Shown: positions 1 through 7,596, counted from the stretch's first letter. The stretch is 16,390 nt of DNA from Gemmatimonadales bacterium UBA4456 (GCA_002390225.1 DGOW01000088.1:1-16390), one strand, 5' to 3'. Notes: a model not told the origin generated them from the letters alone. Translations and numbers: made by a program.

Positions 1-1
1 C

Positions 2-379
2 GAGCAGAGCGGACGTACGTACCGAGTGCTGGAGAGCTCGTTCGGGTATGACGAGCGGGGGATGGCCTCGTGGTATGGCGAGCAGTTCCAGGGTCGTCCA
101 ACGAGTAGCGGCGAGCCGTTCGACCTGAATCTGCTCTCAGCGGCTCATCGGACGTTGCCGCTCCCGTCGTGGGTGCGTGTGACGAACCTGTCGAACGGGC
201 GCAGCATTCTGCTTCGTGTGAATGATCGAGGACCGTTCGCAGACCCGGACCGCCGGATCATCGACGTGTCGTACGCCGCAGCGGTTCGGCTTGGTATGGT
301 GGAAACCGGGACGGCGTCCGTGCGGGTCCAGGCGGTGGAACCGTGGCAATCACGTACTCAGGGCAACGCGCCCAACTGA
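2..379 (+). CDS. rlpA: RlpA-like septal ring lytic transglycosylase / rare lipoprotein A family (5'-truncated)
   Basis: The reading frame is open from the window edge, so the N-terminus (signal peptide and any lipobox) lies outside; an internal ATG at 26 is unlikely to be the true start because the residues before it (GRTYRVLESS) look like the conserved lead-in of the family. What is seen is a double-psi beta-barrel RlpA domain: the ASWYG motif, a T-S-S-G-E segment, the SAAHRTLPLP stretch, a VTN...GRS strand and the signature NDRGPF with its conserved Asp, then the R-I-I-D-V-S and AAAVRLGM elements. In the family, RlpA acts on peptidoglycan strands lacking stem peptides and works at the division septum or cell pole. 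The protein ends soon after the domain, so there is no C-terminal SPOR domain. It is convergent with the TPR gene on the other strand. Confidence 0.9.
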   Translation, partial: EQSGRTYRVLESSFGYDERGMASWYGEQFQGRPTSSGEPFDLNLLSAAHRTLPLPSWVRVTNLSNGRSILLRVNDRGPFADPDRRIIDVSYAAAVRLGMVETGTASVRVQAVEPWQSRTQGNAPN

Positions 380-493
380 GACGGTAGGGGCTCGTACTGA
401 TGCGGTGAGCCGAGCCGATGGCAGAGGCAGGGATGTGAGCAGGCGGCATGCCTCAGCATGGACGGTTTGTATGCCTGAATCTCGCTACTTAAC

Positions 494-507
494 ATAATAT
501 ATATTAT
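494..507. repeat. Perfect 14-bp AT-only palindrome
   Basis: ATAATATATATTAT is a perfect palindrome made only of A and T in an otherwise GC-rich segment, between two convergent genes. Read on the minus strand it contains TATAAT (503-508) with a TTGCCG 18 bases upstream (527-532), which looks like a sigma-70-type promoter directed toward the 3' end of rlpA. It could be an operator, a promoter of an antisense or small RNA, or simply a low-melting spacer. Confidence 0.45.
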
Positions 508-533
508 ACGAAGCCACGGTATGGGACGGCAAA

Positions 534-569
534 AGGGCGGATTCAGGGTCTGAACCCCAAAACCGCCCT
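534..569 (-). terminator. Intrinsic terminator-like hairpin between convergent genes
   Basis: A 7-bp perfect stem (AGGGCGG at 534-540 pairs with CCGCCCT at 563-569) encloses a smaller GGGT-CTGA-ACCC hairpin (546-557). On the minus strand the stem is followed by TTTT, so it best fits a terminator of the TPR gene ending at 647. On the plus strand only a weak CTCTT follows, so it may also partly stop transcription from rlpA. Confidence 0.6.
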
Positions 570-646
570 CTTGCAGCCTCAAGCCCTTTTGGTGCTGCTC
601 CCGATAGATATCTCCGGATCGCGCACAGCTTTACTCCTCAAGCCCG

Positions 647-1342
647 TCAGGTCCTGGACCCACTCCGGATCTCTTCGATTCGCATTTCGTACTGGCCGCG
701 GTCAGGTGAATTCTCATCGAGATCACCCAACACCTGCTCGTACAGCGCGATCGCTCCGTCACCATTGCCCTGAGCACTCCGGATGCGCGCCGCACCTACG
801 AGCGCATCACGGATCTGAAAATCGAGGTCCGAGCGGTTCGCGATCGAGAGATACGTGTCTTCGGCTTCGTCCCAACGACTTTCCTGCTCGTAGGCTCGCG
901 CCAAAAGCGCAGCGCTCTGGAGCTCAATCGGAGACCCAGGAGACTGACCGATGGGCTCAAGCACCGCAAGCGCCTGCTGAGGGTCACCGGACTCGAGGTA
1001 GAGTTCGCCGAGCACCATGCGTGCCTCGCCGTCGTACGCCGTACCGCCGAACCGATCGAGGAACGTCGCCAGATCGATCTTGGCCCCCTCGGTGTCGTTG
1101 ATCGAGATCGACTGGTAGATCATCTCCAGTGATTCGGCCGCGCCCTCGTTAAGCTGCGAACGATAATTCATATAGTAGAAGCCACCCGCAATCACGATCG
1201 CGAGCAGGACTCCCGCCACGGTCATGAGCTGCTGGTTGGCCTTGGCCCAGCTGCTGGCCTCGAGAACACCCACGACAAACGAGTCGTCGGCATCGTGCGA
1301 GTCTTGTGAGGTCCGGCGAGCACCGGGATTACGCTTCGACAT
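647..1342 (-). CDS. Membrane-anchored TPR protein (YfgM / TPR_21-like)
   Basis: 231 residues. A charged cytoplasmic N-terminus (about 1-39) is followed by one membrane segment (about 40-58, TVAGVLLAIVIAGGFYY) and then a long extracytoplasmic helical part with degenerate TPR units: E-A-R-M-V-L-G-E-L-Y-L-E-S-G near 105-120, then A-A-L-L-A-R-A-Y-E and A-R-I-R-S-A-Q-G-N-G. This architecture matches the YfgM / TPR_21 family, which in E. coli binds PpiD and the Sec translocon and helps periplasmic protein folding; that role here is inferred from family only. The ATG start follows no clear Shine-Dalgarno but lies about 50 bases after a good promoter candidate. Another possibility is a generic TPR scaffold protein. 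It is downstream of the crp-like gene (120-base gap) and probably has separate transcription. Confidence 0.75.
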   Translation of the reverse strand: MSKRNPGARRTSQDSHDADDSFVVGVLEASSWAKANQQLMTVAGVLLAIVIAGGFYYMNYRSQLNEGAAESLEMIYQSISINDTEGAKIDLATFLDRFGGTAYDGEARMVLGELYLESGDPQQALAVLEPIGQSPGSPIELQSAALLARAYEQESRWDEAEDTYLSIANRSDLDFQIRDALVGAARIRSAQGNGDGAIALYEQVLGDLDENSPDRGQYEMRIEEIRSGSRT

Positions 1343-1397
1343 AGTGCGTTTTGAACAGGGTCACGGGCTGCTCAGGCAGACCCGGGAAAAGCGCTGA

Positions 1398-1426
1398 AAG
1401 CTAGATGGGGCGTCCCGCAGGGTCAA
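1398..1426 (-). promoter_or_regulatory. Candidate sigma-70-type promoter for the TPR membrane protein
   Basis: On the minus strand TTGACC (1421-1426) and TAGCTT (1398-1403) are separated by exactly 17 bases, placing a start about 50 bases before the ATG at 1342. The -35 box is near consensus, the -10 box only partly. Confidence 0.4.
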
Positions 1427-1462
1427 CGAATCCAACGGCGCACGCCGGACGTGGCCATGCCG

Positions 1463-2173
1463 TCAGGAACCTTGATCCGCTCCGGTCTGCCCTCGAATCA
1501 TGGGACTCTGGTACCCTGCCAGCGCCCACAGATCACCAGGCCGGCGAATAGAGAGCCGATGATCCGGCGACGAACCTATGACGCCGTCATACAGCCAGTC
1601 GTTCAGCAACGTCGTTATCGTCGCCCGATGAGCGCCCGCCAGATCGGCCAACACTTGGTGGGTTAGGCGCTCCGACAGCTGCATACCACGCCCCGTCGGC
1701 TCGCCGCAGCGCGCGCCCAGGTCGATCATAACCTCGGCCAATCGCTGCGCGGTGCTGGGTCCGTGGGAACCACCCTGAGCGTGCCGCAGACGATGAAGCT
1801 CCTGCTCCTGCCCCTCGAGATACGCGTCGAGGCTGCTCTTCGCCGTCTTCAATCCTGTCAGCACTGCAGCCTTCGGTAGCGGGTGCACGACACACCTGGC
1901 ACCGGCGATGGCTCCGTAGCGGCGATGCCCCTCAGTGAAAGCCTCGTCCCCAAATATCTCCCACGGCAGGGCCACCGCCACCGTTCGTTCCTGCCCTCCG
2001 AAATCGAGCCCGGGCAGCACCAGCCGCACGAAGCCACTGCGGACGAGGAAGACGGCCTGGGCCTCGTCACCGGGCATGTACAGACGTCGGCCCTTCGCCA
2101 ACCGTAGCGCCTCGGCCTCTTTGACCAACCTGAACAGCTTGCGGTCGCGCGGTGGGTGAAGGCGGAACGGCAT
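1463..2173 (-). CDS. Crp/Fnr-family transcriptional regulator
   Basis: 236 residues with the family order: a cyclic-nucleotide-binding-type beta-roll (about 20-110, containing Y-M-P-G-D-E-A, F-L-V-R-S-G-F-V-R and the W-E-I-F-G-D-E-A-F turn), a long dimerisation helix (about 112-132), and a winged helix-turn-helix (about 166-200, LSERLTHQVLADLAG then HRATITTLLNDW). Only two cysteines (94 and 156) are present, so there is no Fnr-type four-cysteine iron-sulfur cluster. The phosphate-binding-loop region reads GDEAFTEGHRRYGA, not a clean GE...RSA, so cAMP binding is uncertain. The start is well supported: GAGGAAG lies 6 bases before the ATG and overlaps the stop codon of the MFS gene upstream, implying translational coupling. 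It likely controls its own operon, the exporter gene, or both; the effector is unknown. Confidence 0.88.
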   Translation of the reverse strand: MPFRLHPPRDRKLFRLVKEAEALRLAKGRRLYMPGDEAQAVFLVRSGFVRLVLPGLDFGGQERTVAVALPWEIFGDEAFTEGHRRYGAIAGARCVVHPLPKAAVLTGLKTAKSSLDAYLEGQEQELHRLRHAQGGSHGPSTAQRLAEVMIDLGARCGEPTGRGMQLSERLTHQVLADLAGAHRATITTLLNDWLYDGVIGSSPDHRLSIRRPGDLWALAGYQSPMIRGQTGADQGS

Positions 2174-2184
2174 CGACTACTTCC

Positions 2185-3432
2185 TCAGGCGTGGGTCCCG
2201 GCCGGACCAGAGGCATGTGACGCCAAGGATGGGTGGAGTGCCAGTCCCACGGCAACCAGAGCAACCGGCAGTGACCATAGGGTCGCGGCCTGCGCACCGA
2301 TGACATCAGCAAGTGCCCCGGTCACGAGGACCCCTAACGCACCCGTGGCCCATGCGAGTCCCATCACGATCCCCGAGCTGACGGCTGTGCCCGTCGGGAT
2401 CATCTCCTGAGCCATCACGACCACCGGCGGAAGCGTGGCCATGCCGAGGAAACCGGCCGCGCCGGCCGCTGCAAGTCCGATCGCTCCATCTGGGCCGAGC
2501 CACACCGCACATGCATGTGCCGGCAATGCCCAGAAACACAAGTTCGCCAGCAGCTTACGTCTATCGACTCGATCCGCGAGCACACCACCGGCAACCGTTC
2601 CGAAGGCCTGAGCCGAGAGGTACGCCGTGAGAGCGACGGCGCCCAGCGTCTCTGAGCCGCCGGACTCCGCGACGATGATCGGTTCCATGGTCAGGAAGAG
2701 GCGCTGGATGAACGCCATGACCGCGCTGACTCCAAAGATCAGTCCGAGGGGGCCCCTCAGGTGCCGTAACACCTCTGACGGAGGTGCGGGGGGTGGGCGC
2801 TCCGCGCGCGTAGTCTCCCCTGCTCCACCACTGCGCAGGCCCAGGTAGACGAGTGGAGCGACAACGAACACGGGCAGCGCCGCCAGCCAGAGGCCCTCCA
2901 TTCCCCGTGACTGAGCCAGCCAGACCGCGACCACAGGTCCAGCCGCGAATCCAATGGAGCCGCCAAACGAGAACACGGAGTAGCGCGCGCCACCCCCCTT
3001 CCCCTCAGAGACCCGGACTGCATACGAGGCCCCTGGCGGATGGAACGCCGCAGATCCAATGCCCCCGATGACCAGCAGGATGAGGAGTGACCAGAACCCC
3101 GTCGCCCAGGCGATCGCGGACACGAAGACACCAGAGATGATCGGACCGATGACGACGAGTCCACGGCGCCCGTATCGGTCGGCGATGAAGCCGAAGAAGG
3201 GCTGTGGCAGCGCAGCGGCCACCGAGAACGCAACGGCTAGCGTCGCCGCCAGCGTAATCGAGAGGTCCAGGTCGCCCATGATGCGCGGCAGAAGCGGCGG
3301 AACGAACGACGAATACATGTCGTTGACCGCGTGGGCCGCCGAGACGACGAGAGCCAGACGAAGCGCGGATGGTTCGCTGCTCGGGGCTGGGCTCGACTCC
3401 GCTACTACCTGCACGAGGCCGGGGCTCCGCAT
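2185..3432 (-). CDS. MFS transporter, fosmidomycin-resistance (Fsr)-like
   Basis: 415 residues, the usual 12-helix MFS length. Visible motifs are the opening AHAVNDMYSSFVPPLLPRI in helix 1, the loop 2-3 motif G-F-I-A-D-R-Y-G-R-R, the GIGSAAFHPPGASYA stretch in helix 4 typical of the Fsr branch, a central loop rich in Pro, Glu and Arg (about 205-225), and a second-half A-D-R-V-D-R-R-K loop. Family members export fosmidomycin or related small molecules, often by proton antiport; the real substrate here cannot be told. The ATG at 3432 lacks an obvious ribosome binding site. The gene is first of a two-gene unit with the Crp/Fnr regulator 11 bases downstream and is divergent from the gamma-glutamyltransferase operon across a 153-base gap. 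Confidence 0.85.
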   Translation of the reverse strand: MRSPGLVQVVAESSPAPSSEPSALRLALVVSAAHAVNDMYSSFVPPLLPRIMGDLDLSITLAATLAVAFSVAAALPQPFFGFIADRYGRRGLVVIGPIISGVFVSAIAWATGFWSLLILLVIGGIGSAAFHPPGASYAVRVSEGKGGGARYSVFSFGGSIGFAAGPVVAVWLAQSRGMEGLWLAALPVFVVAPLVYLGLRSGGAGETTRAERPPPAPPSEVLRHLRGPLGLIFGVSAVMAFIQRLFLTMEPIIVAESGGSETLGAVALTAYLSAQAFGTVAGGVLADRVDRRKLLANLCFWALPAHACAVWLGPDGAIGLAAAGAAGFLGMATLPPVVVMAQEMIPTGTAVSSGIVMGLAWATGALGVLVTGALADVIGAQAATLWSLPVALVAVGLALHPSLASHASGPAGTHA

Positions 3433-3495
3433 TATGGGCTAGAGCGGCTCGGCGGCCGCGATGATGAGCCGAAGGATAAGCCCACCCGATTGGGA

Positions 3496-3527
3496 GTTCT
3501 ACCGACTGGCGTGGATCCATGTAGAAC
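3496..3527. repeat. Operator-like inverted repeat in divergent intergenic region
   Basis: GTTCTAC (3496-3502) and GTAGAAC (3521-3527) are perfect 7-base arms 18 bases apart. They sit between the divergent MFS and gamma-glutamyltransferase genes, about 60 bases before each coding region. The spacing suits either a dimeric regulator binding on one helix face or a transcript hairpin; neither is shown by the sequence alone. Confidence 0.35.
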
Positions 3528-3585
3528 GCAACGTTTGGGAACTCAGCCCGACCCGATCCTCAGGATCCAAACCGACTCCGTGCCC

Positions 3586-5382
3586 ATGCCGTACTCGACC
3601 GAGCCTGCGTCCATCCGCCTCGCGCAAACGCCCGCCAACCTCAGAATCTCGACTCGTCGTGGCATGGGAGCCGCGATGCTCGCGCTCACCATCGGGGCCG
3701 GTGCCTGCGCCGCGCCGGAGTCCGACCTGGGTCAGGATGTCCGCTTCGAGACCACGACGTACGCACCGCAGAACCGACCGGACGTGCGCGGTACGATCGG
3801 TGCGGTCTCCGCCGGGCACCCGCTCGCGGCGCAGGCGGGCCTCGAGGTACTTAAGGACGGCGGCACGGCGATGGACGCCATCATTGCCATGGCCGGTGTT
3901 CTGGCTGTCACTCGACCGCACATGAACGGCGTCGGTGGTGACGCCTTCGGCATCTTTTATGACGGCGCATCGGGCGAGGTCACGGCGCTCAACGCGAGTG
4001 GGCGGTCGGGCTTGCTCGCCACACCAGAGTTCTTCACGAGTGCCGGACACGATGAGGTCCCCGGCACGGGCGCGTTGTCCGTAAGCGTACCGGGCGCAGT
4101 CGCCGGCTGGGTCGATGCCCACGATCGCTTCGGGACCAGACCGTTCGCGGAGCTCCTGGAACCTGCGATCCGATTCGCCCGAGATGGCTTCGCCGTATCG
4201 ACGCGCCTGGCGCTCGATTTTGAGGCTCAGGGTGGTGACCTGAATGAGTACGGACGCGCGCTGTACCTCCCAAACGACGGAGCCCCCCCGATCGTGGGGA
4301 CGATTCTGCGTAATCCGGAGCTCGCCGCGTCTCTCGAGACCATCGCGCTGGAGAAGAAGGCCGGGTACTACAACGGCTCCATCGCTCAGACTCTGGCAAA
4401 CTTCGTCGAATCGCAGGGCGGACACCTGCGCACGAGTGATTTTGCGGCTCACACCTCGACATGGGTCGAACCGCTCCGCCTGGACTACATGGACCGCACT
4501 TTCATCGTCATGCCGCCGAGCACCCAGGGGCCCGCACAGCTGGCGCTGATGGAGATGTCCAAGAGCCACAATGTCCAAGGCATGGGCCACAACAGCCCGG
4601 AATACCTCCATACGCTGATCGAGTTGAAGAAACTGGCCTTTGCGGATCGGGACCGCTGGATCGCTGATCCAGAAAAAGCAGACGTTCCGGTCGCGCGCCT
4701 GCTGGACCCCGAGTACCTACGGAACCGTGCAATGCTGGTCGACCCGTCCAGCGCGGCAGAGTCGGTCGGACCCGGCTTCGGCGATGAGCACATGAGCACA
4801 CAGGGCGAGCAGAACGATGCCGGTGATACCGTTTACCTGACCGCCGTCGACCAGTGGGGCAACGCGGTAAGCTGGATCCAGAGCAACTTCGCGGGCTTCG
4901 GCTCAGGTCTCCTCGAGCCCGAGACCGGCATCCTTCTCCATAACCGCGGCTCGCTCTACACCCTCGAGAATGGGCACCCGAATCAGGTTGCCCCTGAAAA
5001 GCGGCCGTATCACACGCTCTCCCCGATGATGGCACTGCATACCGAAGGAGACTTCGCGTTCACGCTCGGCACACCGGGCGGAGACAGCCAGCCTCAGTCC
5101 CTCCTTCAGATCAGCCACAACATGCTCCTCTTCGGAATGACACCGCAGGAGGCGATCGAGGCACCACGATTCCGGTCCATGTCGGGTGCGCGTGTCTCGA
5201 TCGAGAACCGGGTTTCGAGTGCTACGCTCGACGGACTGACCTCGCTCGGGCATGACCTGAACGTGATCCAGGGCTGGACCGCCACGTTCGGTGGCGCGCA
5301 GATGATCGTCTTCGATCGTGAGAACGGAGTCCTGACGGCAGCGGCTGATCCGCGTCGTGAGGCGTACGCTCTGGCCTACTGA
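3586..5382 (+). CDS. Secreted gamma-glutamyltransferase-family Ntn hydrolase (YwrD/acylase-like branch)
   Basis: 598 residues from the chosen ATG; the frame stays open upstream to 3331 but those residues do not look like this family. The N-terminus has a basic stretch ending in a twin-Arg pair (24-25) and a hydrophobic segment to A40-C41, a secretion signal with a weak lipobox (AGAC). The precursor should cleave itself before the nucleophile T415 in GDTVYLTAVD, giving a small subunit of 184 residues, normal for the family. Also seen are G-V-G-G-D-A-F-G and the oxyanion G-T-P-G-G-D. By alignment from memory with E. coli Ggt, positions that bind the glutamate moiety are changed: N411 is F435, Q430 is R454, D433 is L457, S462-S463 are H476-T477. 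Hence the substrate may not be glutathione. First gene of an operon with DUF423 and the sirtuin. Confidence 0.9.
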   Translation: MPYSTEPASIRLAQTPANLRISTRRGMGAAMLALTIGAGACAAPESDLGQDVRFETTTYAPQNRPDVRGTIGAVSAGHPLAAQAGLEVLKDGGTAMDAIIAMAGVLAVTRPHMNGVGGDAFGIFYDGASGEVTALNASGRSGLLATPEFFTSAGHDEVPGTGALSVSVPGAVAGWVDAHDRFGTRPFAELLEPAIRFARDGFAVSTRLALDFEAQGGDLNEYGRALYLPNDGAPPIVGTILRNPELAASLETIALEKKAGYYNGSIAQTLANFVESQGGHLRTSDFAAHTSTWVEPLRLDYMDRTFIVMPPSTQGPAQLALMEMSKSHNVQGMGHNSPEYLHTLIELKKLAFADRDRWIADPEKADVPVARLLDPEYLRNRAMLVDPSSAAESVGPGFGDEHMSTQGEQNDAGDTVYLTAVDQWGNAVSWIQSNFAGFGSGLLEPETGILLHNRGSLYTLENGHPNQVAPEKRPYHTLSPMMALHTEGDFAFTLGTPGGDSQPQSLLQISHNMLLFGMTPQEAIEAPRFRSMSGARVSIENRVSSATLDGLTSLGHDLNVIQGWTATFGGAQMIVFDRENGVLTAAADPRREAYALAY

Positions 5383-5383
5383 C

Positions 5384-5749
5384 ATGAGAATATTCTTCAC
5401 GCTCGGGGCGCTCTTTGGAGCGCTCGGGGTCGGCCTGGGGGCGTTCGGGGCACATGCTCTGCGTGCGGCTCTGACACCACAGGACCTGGCGACGTTCGAG
5501 ATTGGGGTGCGGTACCAGCTTTACCACGCGCTAGCCTTGATTGCGGTGGCTTGGGCGACGACGCAGTGGGAGGCGACGACCATCACCTGGGCCGGATGGG
5601 CCTTCGTTGCGGGAATCGTGATCTTCTCAGGCAGCCTCTATGTCCTTGTGCTCACAGGGCAACGATGGCTCGGGGCGATCACGCCGATCGGAGGCGTTGC
5701 GCTGATCGTCGGATGGACCTTGCTCGCCTGGAGTGCCTGGCGCGGGTGA
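5384..5749 (+). CDS. DUF423 family small integral membrane protein
   Basis: 121 residues from the ATG one base after the stop of the preceding gene. It matches DUF423 (E. coli YgdD-like): G-A-L-F-G-A-L-G-V-G-L-G-A-F-G-A-H-A-L in the first helix, then a conserved F-E-I-G-V-R-Y-Q-L-Y-H-A-L-A-L segment, a G-S-L-Y-V-L-V-L-T-G stretch and a final G-G-V-A-L-I-V-G-W-T-L helix; four membrane segments in all. The biochemical function of the family is unknown. Its stop codon overlaps the GTG of the sirtuin, so the pair is translationally coupled. An in-frame upstream ATG at 5357 would lie inside the preceding gene and is less likely. Confidence 0.9.
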   Translation: MRIFFTLGALFGALGVGLGAFGAHALRAALTPQDLATFEIGVRYQLYHALALIAVAWATTQWEATTITWAGWAFVAGIVIFSGSLYVLVLTGQRWLGAITPIGGVALIVGWTLLAWSAWRG

Positions 5750-6522
5750 CGGAGCCGGACCACGCGCTTCTGGACAACGCAACTGGAATCCTCTCGGATG
5801 CAGCTCGTATTGTCGTGCTGACCGGGGCTGGAGTATCTGCCGAATCAGGAGTCCCCACGTTTCGAGGCGAGCAGGGCCTGTGGCGTTCCTATCAACCAGA
5901 AGAACTCGCGACGCCCGACGCTTTCCGTCGTGACCCCGAGCTCGTCTGGTCCTGGTACCAGTGGCGTCGTGAGCTGATCGCCGACTGTTCCCCTAATTCA
6001 GGGCACCATGCGCTCGCCCGGCTCGCTCTGAGTCGAGATGGCGTGACGCTCGTCACGCAGAACGTGGATGGACTGCACAACCGGGCCGCGCGCGACATGG
6101 CGATGGCCCTGGGGGTCTCCGACCCCGAACCTGCCTATCCACTCGAGGTACACGGGGCAATCCATCGTGATCGCTGCTCGGGTTGTGCACGACTCACGGC
6201 TGGGACGACCGGGTCAGAACCAGGGCCGCCGACCTGTGCGGCGTGCGGATCGCCTCTGCGCCCGGACGTCATCTGGTTTGGGGAGTCCCTGGATGCGGGT
6301 GTCATCGGATCGGCTCAGCAGGCCGCGATCCATGCCGACGTCTGCCTCGTGGCCGGCACGAGCGCGCTCGTGTACCCGGCTGCAGGGCTGCCAGATCTGA
6401 CCCTGCGCTCGGGTGGTGCCGTCGTGGAGGTTAACCTCGAGCCGACACCTCTGACCGGCTCGGCTACGGTGTCGATCCGCGGCCAATCGGGTGAGATCCT
6501 GCCGGAGATCGTGGGCGCCTGA
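5746..6522 (+). CDS. cobB: NAD-dependent protein deacylase, class III sirtuin (SIRT5/CobB-like)
   Basis: 258 residues from a GTG that overlaps the TGA of the DUF423 gene (GTGA); the frame is open further upstream but that part reads as a shadow of DUF423. The Rossmann and NAD motifs are complete: GAGVSAESG (27-35), TQNVDGLH (104-111) and G-T-S-A-L-V. The catalytic His is H136 in LEVHGAIH. Two zinc pairs are present, C144-x2-C147 and C164-x2-C167. The Y-x-x-R motif (Y71, R74) marks class III enzymes, which remove succinyl, malonyl or glutaryl groups in addition to acetyl using the Tyr and Arg to hold the acid. The protein is cytoplasmic. Nothing in the neighbours (a secreted hydrolase and a membrane protein) explains the linkage. 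Confidence 0.93.
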   Translation: MTEPDHALLDNATGILSDAARIVVLTGAGVSAESGVPTFRGEQGLWRSYQPEELATPDAFRRDPELVWSWYQWRRELIADCSPNSGHHALARLALSRDGVTLVTQNVDGLHNRAARDMAMALGVSDPEPAYPLEVHGAIHRDRCSGCARLTAGTTGSEPGPPTCAACGSPLRPDVIWFGESLDAGVIGSAQQAAIHADVCLVAGTSALVYPAAGLPDLTLRSGGAVVEVNLEPTPLTGSATVSIRGQSGEILPEIVGA

Positions 6523-6529
6523 GGCTGTA

Positions 6530-6557
6530 AGCGCTCTCCGCCAGCCGACTGAGCGCT
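6530..6557. terminator. Possible hairpin between convergent sirtuin and dehydratase genes
   Basis: AGCGCTC (6530-6536) and GAGCGCT (6551-6557) form a perfect 7-bp stem around a 14-base loop in the 47-base gap between convergent stop codons. There is no T-tract on either side, so intrinsic termination is uncertain; location is the main argument. Confidence 0.35.
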
Positions 6558-6569
6558 GTCGGTCCGGGC

Positions 6570-7568
6570 TCAACCCGATCCGAGTACGTCGACCAGCGTC
6601 TCTATCGAGACGTTGCCCCCGGAGAGCAGGATGACAACGGCGCCGTCTTCTTCGGGAGGAGGCTGCCAGGTGCCAGCCAATGCGGCAGCGAGCGCGACCG
6701 CACCACCGCCCTCGACGACCATGTGCAGATGTGCAATCGCGATCCGCATGGCGTCCGCGATCTGCGCTTCTGTGACGGTCGCGTGTTGGTCGACTCGATC
6801 TCGAACCAGAGCAAAGGAGTATCGGTTGTCGAGCCCGATGCCCCCGGCGAGTGCATTCGCCAGCGTGTCTTCCTCCGGGAGTTCCACTGGCCTGCCGGCG
6901 CGCACGCTCGCGAGCATCACCGACGCACGCTCTGCCGACACACCGACGATCGCCGGACTCAGGCCGACCTCAGCCAGCGCACCCGCGACCCCTGCGATGA
7001 GCCCGCCACCGGAGAGTGGAGCCAGGACAGCCGACACCGGGCGGCCATCGAGCTGATCGGCAATTTCAAGACCAATCGTCCCCTGCCCGGCGATGACCCA
7101 CGGATCGTCGTATGCGGAGACGTAGATACTCCCGGCCTCGCCGGCAGCCTTCACCGCAGCCGCCTCGGACGCGTCGAAGGTGTCGCCGTACAGGACCGCC
7201 TCCGCTCCTCCGGATCGGATCCCCTCGAGCTTGACCGGGTCGACCCATTCCGGCACGAAGACACGGGCTGGAATCCCTGCACGACCAGCCACGTACGACA
7301 CCGCCCGCCCGTGATTTCCGCTTGAGCACGCAACGATCCCGCGCGTTCGCTCCTCTGGCGCCAGCCCTTCGAGCCGTGCCGCCGCGCCCCGTACCTTGAA
7401 CGAGCCCGTCACCTGCAGACACTCCGCCTTCAGGAGCACCTCCCGACCGAGACACTCACTCAGTGCGGGTGCAGGCAACAGAGGTGTCACACAGGCGTGC
7501 CGCTCCACGAGCTCCCGGACTCCTGAACTCGTGGGCAGACGACCTTCCCCGGTCCGTTGATGCATCAC
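6570..7568 (-). CDS. PLP-dependent threonine/serine dehydratase (fold type II)
   Basis: 332 residues from a GTG (an ATG is the next codon, and either could start). The PLP lysine is K58 in T-G-S-F-K-V-R-G-A; the phosphate-binding loop is S-S-G-N-H-G at 82-87; the second glycine loop is P-L-S-G-G-G-L-I-A-G; the closing S-G-G-N-V-S binds the pyridine nitrogen side. The enzyme would deaminate L-threonine or L-serine to a 2-keto acid and ammonia. There is no C-terminal ACT-type regulatory domain, so it resembles short catabolic TdcB-like enzymes. The N-H-G-R-A segment also recalls EutB-type dehydratases of hydroxyectoine breakdown, but no other ectoine genes are here. It follows the LVIVD gene by 28 bases on the same strand and is probably cotranscribed. 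Confidence 0.88.
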   Translation of the reverse strand: MMHQRTGEGRLPTSSGVRELVERHACVTPLLPAPALSECLGREVLLKAECLQVTGSFKVRGAAARLEGLAPEERTRGIVACSSGNHGRAVSYVAGRAGIPARVFVPEWVDPVKLEGIRSGGAEAVLYGDTFDASEAAAVKAAGEAGSIYVSAYDDPWVIAGQGTIGLEIADQLDGRPVSAVLAPLSGGGLIAGVAGALAEVGLSPAIVGVSAERASVMLASVRAGRPVELPEEDTLANALAGGIGLDNRYSFALVRDRVDQHATVTEAQIADAMRIAIAHLHMVVEGGGAVALAAALAGTWQPPPEEDGAVVILLSGGNVSIETLVDVLGSG

Positions 7569-7596
7569 GTCATGTCACGGCGTGGGACCCCGACGC

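Noticed and set aside
3499..4611. A 370-codon minus-strand open frame opposite the gamma-glutamyltransferase gene
   Set aside because: Very Arg-rich, no motifs, and fully explained as a shadow of a GC-rich gene on the other strand.
7561..7570. TGATGCATCA palindrome at the dehydratase start
   Set aside because: Ten bases formed by the start codon and adjacent codons; expected by chance and not separated from coding sequence.
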